From assembly GCF_900105725.1 (NCBI RefSeq), contig NZ_FNLM01000034.1:2542001-2606000 (forward strand): a stretch of DNA of 64,000 nucleotides, in the 5' to 3' direction. This DNA comes from Gordonia westfalica (GTDB lineage: Bacteria; Actinomycetota; Actinomycetes; Mycobacteriales; Mycobacteriaceae). The position numbers were made by a program, and so were the translations under genes. The notes beneath the pieces were generated by a model that ran no database searches, was not told the DNA's origin, and saw only the letters and a list, made by a program, of their open reading frames with translations. Below are positions 62,325-64,000 of this stretch, in pieces (the first letter of the stretch is position 1; every line of letters begins with the position of its first letter).

Positions 62325-62666
62325 CTACCCGCGGGCGGCGACGGCCTTCTTGGCTGCCTCGAGCAGGTGCTCCGCCGCGCGGCTCATCTTCGTCAACTCC
62401 GCGGCGGCCAGGTCCTGATGCGTGTAGGCCGCTTTGTTCTTCAGGTTGAGGAGGGTATTCAGATACCGCTCGGATCCGCTGTCGGCCCGCTTGAGCAACG
62501 CGACGGCCTCGCTGTGGTTGCCGGTGTTGGAGTGCACGCCGAGCCGCACGCAGCAGATCACGTCCGAAGCTGCGATACCCGCATCCACATAGAGGTCCCC
62601 GGCTGCGTTCGGCATCTCAGCTCCGAGATGGTCGGCGGCCTCGAAGAACTCGGTCGCCTTGGACAT
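62325..62666 (-). CDS. HEPN-like helical protein (candidate toxin of an MNT/HEPN pair)
   Basis: 113 residues from an ATG at 62666. All-helical: MSKATEFFEAADHLGAEMPNAAGDLYVDAGIAASDVICCVRLGVHSNTGNHSEAVALLKRADSG, then LNTLLNLKNKAAYTHQDLAAAEL. The pattern (DAAIHASDAI-type segment then ...H-x2-A-V-x-LL) resembles SAV_6107-like HEPN domains. The catalytic R-x4-6-H may be R41...H; it is not clear-cut. Lies 45 bp after the nucleotidyltransferase gene on the same strand, the usual MNT-HEPN arrangement. Confidence 0.6.
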   Translation of the reverse strand: MSKATEFFEAADHLGAEMPNAAGDLYVDAGIAASDVICCVRLGVHSNTGNHSEAVALLKRADSGSERYLNTLLNLKNKAAYTHQDLAAAELTKMSRAAEHLLEAAKKAVAARG

Positions 62667-62711
62667 GCGGCCCGCGGTGACCGCGGCATCAGGAGTTCCG
62701 CTGTCCCGCCG

Positions 62712-63341
62712 TCAGGACCACCTCGCCGGGCGCAGCTGCGCGGCGAACCAGGCGTGTGTCCCCGCCACGGTGACGCCCTGCTTCGACACGTCGTCGAGCA
62801 GGGGCTCGCCGGCGGCGACCGCGGCGCGCAATTCGTCCTCTGCGTACTCGACGATCCGGCCGTCGTTGCCGGTCCACGCGGTGACCAGACGAGCGAGCTC
62901 GGTGACCCGCTGGTCCCACGCGTCGTCCTCAGAGTCGGTGGCGCGCACCAGGAGCACGTCGATGTCGCTGTCGGGCCTCATCCGACCCGTCGCCGCCGAC
63001 CCGAACACCGCGGCGTACCGCAGTGCCGCCTCCCACGCGACGAGATGCTGTTCGAGGCGGTCCAGAAACGTGGAGTTCAGCCGGGACAGCGCCATGATCG
63101 GTGGGGCCGCGAGATGCTCGGGGTTGAGGCGGTAGGTGTGGGTCCGACCTACTTCGTCGTGCAGCACCACGCCCTGTGCACTGAGCCGGTTGAGGACCTT
63201 GCGGATGCCTTCCCCCGATGCGGTGCCGAGGATGCGCTGGACCTGGCTGATCGTGAACGTGACGTCGGCGCTCGCCAGCACCGCGAGCACGTCGCCGTCC
63301 AGGGTCGGCGTCACCGTGGCGAACGGTTTGTTGAGCTGCAT
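62712..63341 (-). CDS. MNT-type nucleotidyltransferase with N-terminal winged helix (candidate antitoxin)
   Basis: 209 residues from an ATG at 63341 after GGAGAAGGGG. The first ~90 residues are a winged HTH (VLAVLASADVTFTISQVQRILGTASGEGIRKVLNRLSAQGVVLHDEVGRTHTYRLNPEHL). Next is a minimal nucleotidyltransferase: AAVFGSAATGRMRPDSDIDVLLV is the GS-x10-DxD motif. In MNT-HEPN systems the MNT adenylylates and silences the HEPN RNase. The fused HTH suggests it also represses its own promoter (inverted repeat 63353-63392). Confidence 0.72.
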   Translation of the reverse strand: MQLNKPFATVTPTLDGDVLAVLASADVTFTISQVQRILGTASGEGIRKVLNRLSAQGVVLHDEVGRTHTYRLNPEHLAAPPIMALSRLNSTFLDRLEQHLVAWEAALRYAAVFGSAATGRMRPDSDIDVLLVRATDSEDDAWDQRVTELARLVTAWTGNDGRIVEYAEDELRAAVAAGEPLLDDVSKQGVTVAGTHAWFAAQLRPARWS

Positions 63342-63352
63342 GACCCACCCCT

Positions 63353-63392
63353 TCTCCAACGAAAGTGAGAGTAACACCACTATAGTTGGAGA
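63353..63392. promoter_or_regulatory. Inverted repeat at the MNT promoter
   Basis: tctccaac (63353-63360) and gttggaga (63385-63392) flank ACTATA (63379-63384), which reads as a -10 TATAGT on the minus strand. Likely operator for the HTH-MNT protein. Confidence 0.5.
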
Positions 63393-63574
63393 GCGGCTGC
63401 ATGGCCGAGCACCGCCCCCCCGGGTGGGCCAGCCGTAAGCAGCGCCATCAGCCGGGAGGACGTCGCCGGACTGCCCCACGGGCCCGGGCAGACAGATCAC
63501 CGCGGAGCCGCGACGAGAGCCGGCCCCCATCGGCCAGTGGCCCACGTCGTGGGCCCCCACCCCGGCCCCCGAAC

Positions 63575-63605
63575 CCAAAAAACCTCCCGGATGAACCGGG
63601 AGGTT
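63575..63605 (-). terminator. Terminator of the tRNA transcript
   Basis: Minus-strand stem aacctcccgg / ccgggaggtt (63581-63590, 63596-63605) with 5-nt loop followed by a T-run (A-run 63577-63582 on +). Lies just after tRNA-Phe. Confidence 0.85.
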
Positions 63606-63612
63606 TTCATGG

Positions 63613-63686
63613 TGGCCAGAGTCGGGATCGAACCGACGACCTTCCGCTTTTCAGGCGGACGCTCGTACCAACTGAGCTACCTGGCC
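63613..63686 (-). tRNA. tRNA-Phe (GAA)
   Basis: Full cloverleaf with 7-bp acceptor (one G.U), anticodon loop CTGAAAA giving GAA, and TPsiC loop GGTTCGATCC. CCA is encoded (63610-63612). Last of three tRNA genes read on the minus strand. Confidence 0.93.
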
Positions 63687-63736
63687 CTAAGAGAACCGGC
63701 GCATCCGGTGGAACCGAATGCGCCGGTCATCTCTGG

Positions 63737-63810
63737 CGACCCTGACGGGACTCGAACCCGCGACCTCCGCCGTGACAGGGCGGCGCGCTAACCAACTGCG
63801 CCACAGGGCC
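63737..63810 (-). tRNA. tRNA-Asp (GTC)
   Basis: Cloverleaf with acceptor GGCCCTG / CAGGGTC, anticodon loop CTGTCAC (GTC), TPsiC loop GGTTCGAGTCC; CCA encoded at 63734-63736. Confidence 0.93.
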
Positions 63811-63858
63811 TTGTTCAATTGTTCTGTCCGACTCTCGTTTCCGAGTGCCGCACAGGCG

Positions 63859-63931
63859 TACCCCCTACGGGATTCGAACCCGCGCTACCGCCTTGAAAGG
63901 GCGGCGTCCTAGGCCGCTAGACGAAGGGGGC
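63859..63931 (-). tRNA. tRNA-Glu (TTC)
   Basis: Cloverleaf with acceptor GCCCCCT / AGGGGGT, anticodon loop CTTTCAA (TTC), TPsiC loop GGTTCGAATCC. CCA is not encoded. First tRNA of the Glu-Asp-Phe cluster, an order also found in mycobacteria. Confidence 0.92.
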
Positions 63932-64000
63932 CGGTCTCGCTTCTCCGCTGGGAGCTCGCATAGCTTATGACAGGTTTCGAGCAAACCACAAATCGGGTGG

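Overview
The window is high-GC actinobacterial DNA. Gene content and order fit a mycolic-acid-containing member of the Mycobacteriales, most likely Gordonia or a close relative. The evidence is a backbone laid out as in the Mycobacterium tuberculosis Rv0858c-Rv0877 interval: DUF3027, MFS, DUF2771, a CspB-type cold-shock protein, moaA, moaD, rpfA, moaE, mog, moaC, a small Rv0863-like gene, the XPB-associated gene, XPB helicase and DapC. F420-type luciferase-like enzymes, a resuscitation-promoting factor and the tRNA cluster Glu-Asp-Phe agree with this. The genus is inferred from content, not from a search.

Layout. 1-13 kb is the conserved backbone, with molybdenum-cofactor genes on both sides of rpfA. 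The rpfA leader carries a CRP-type palindrome and a c-di-AMP (ydaO-type) riboswitch. 13-18 kb holds two tandem membrane Ser/Thr kinases whose outer domains are seven-repeat RCC1-like propellers. 18-31 kb is an allantoin/purine-degradation region (IclR regulator, DUF6986 aldolase-like protein, ureidoglycine aminohydrolase; further on an Asp/Glu-racemase-family protein, an NCS1 permease and allantoinase). It is split by a two-component system, an MHS-type MFS transporter, an orphan TAXI binding lipoprotein, an LGFP-like lipoprotein and a TIGR03086 protein. 31-42 kb returns to the backbone (XPB-associated protein, XPB, DapC), interrupted by an IS110-family element, an MpaB-like gene, and a third kinase next to a lipoprotein paralogous to the kinase's own sensor domain.

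42-48 kb carries an F420-type oxidoreductase divergent from a TetR-FMO/BVMO-GMC oxidoreductase operon with a clear operator palindrome. 48-58 kb is a mix of AlkB, GIY-YIG, SulP, a secreted protein, an SDR, a HAMP-adenylate cyclase, a large lipoprotein and YceI. 58-63.4 kb looks like an accessory island beside the tRNA cluster: a frameshifted NUDIX gene, a membrane protein, a BrnT/RHH-like toxin-antitoxin pair, a broken tyrosine integrase and an MNT/HEPN-like pair. The window ends with tRNA-Phe, tRNA-Asp and tRNA-Glu on the minus strand.

Themes: dispersed 35-45 bp repeats accumulate at gene ends (31.1, 38.4, 42.3, 47.7, 48.5, 49.0, 52.5 kb). Three otherwise normal genes are each broken by one missing or extra base in a G/C run (about 11232, 31368 and 58533), which looks more like sequencing error than decay. 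Domain names below come from reading motifs in the translations; no database search was run.
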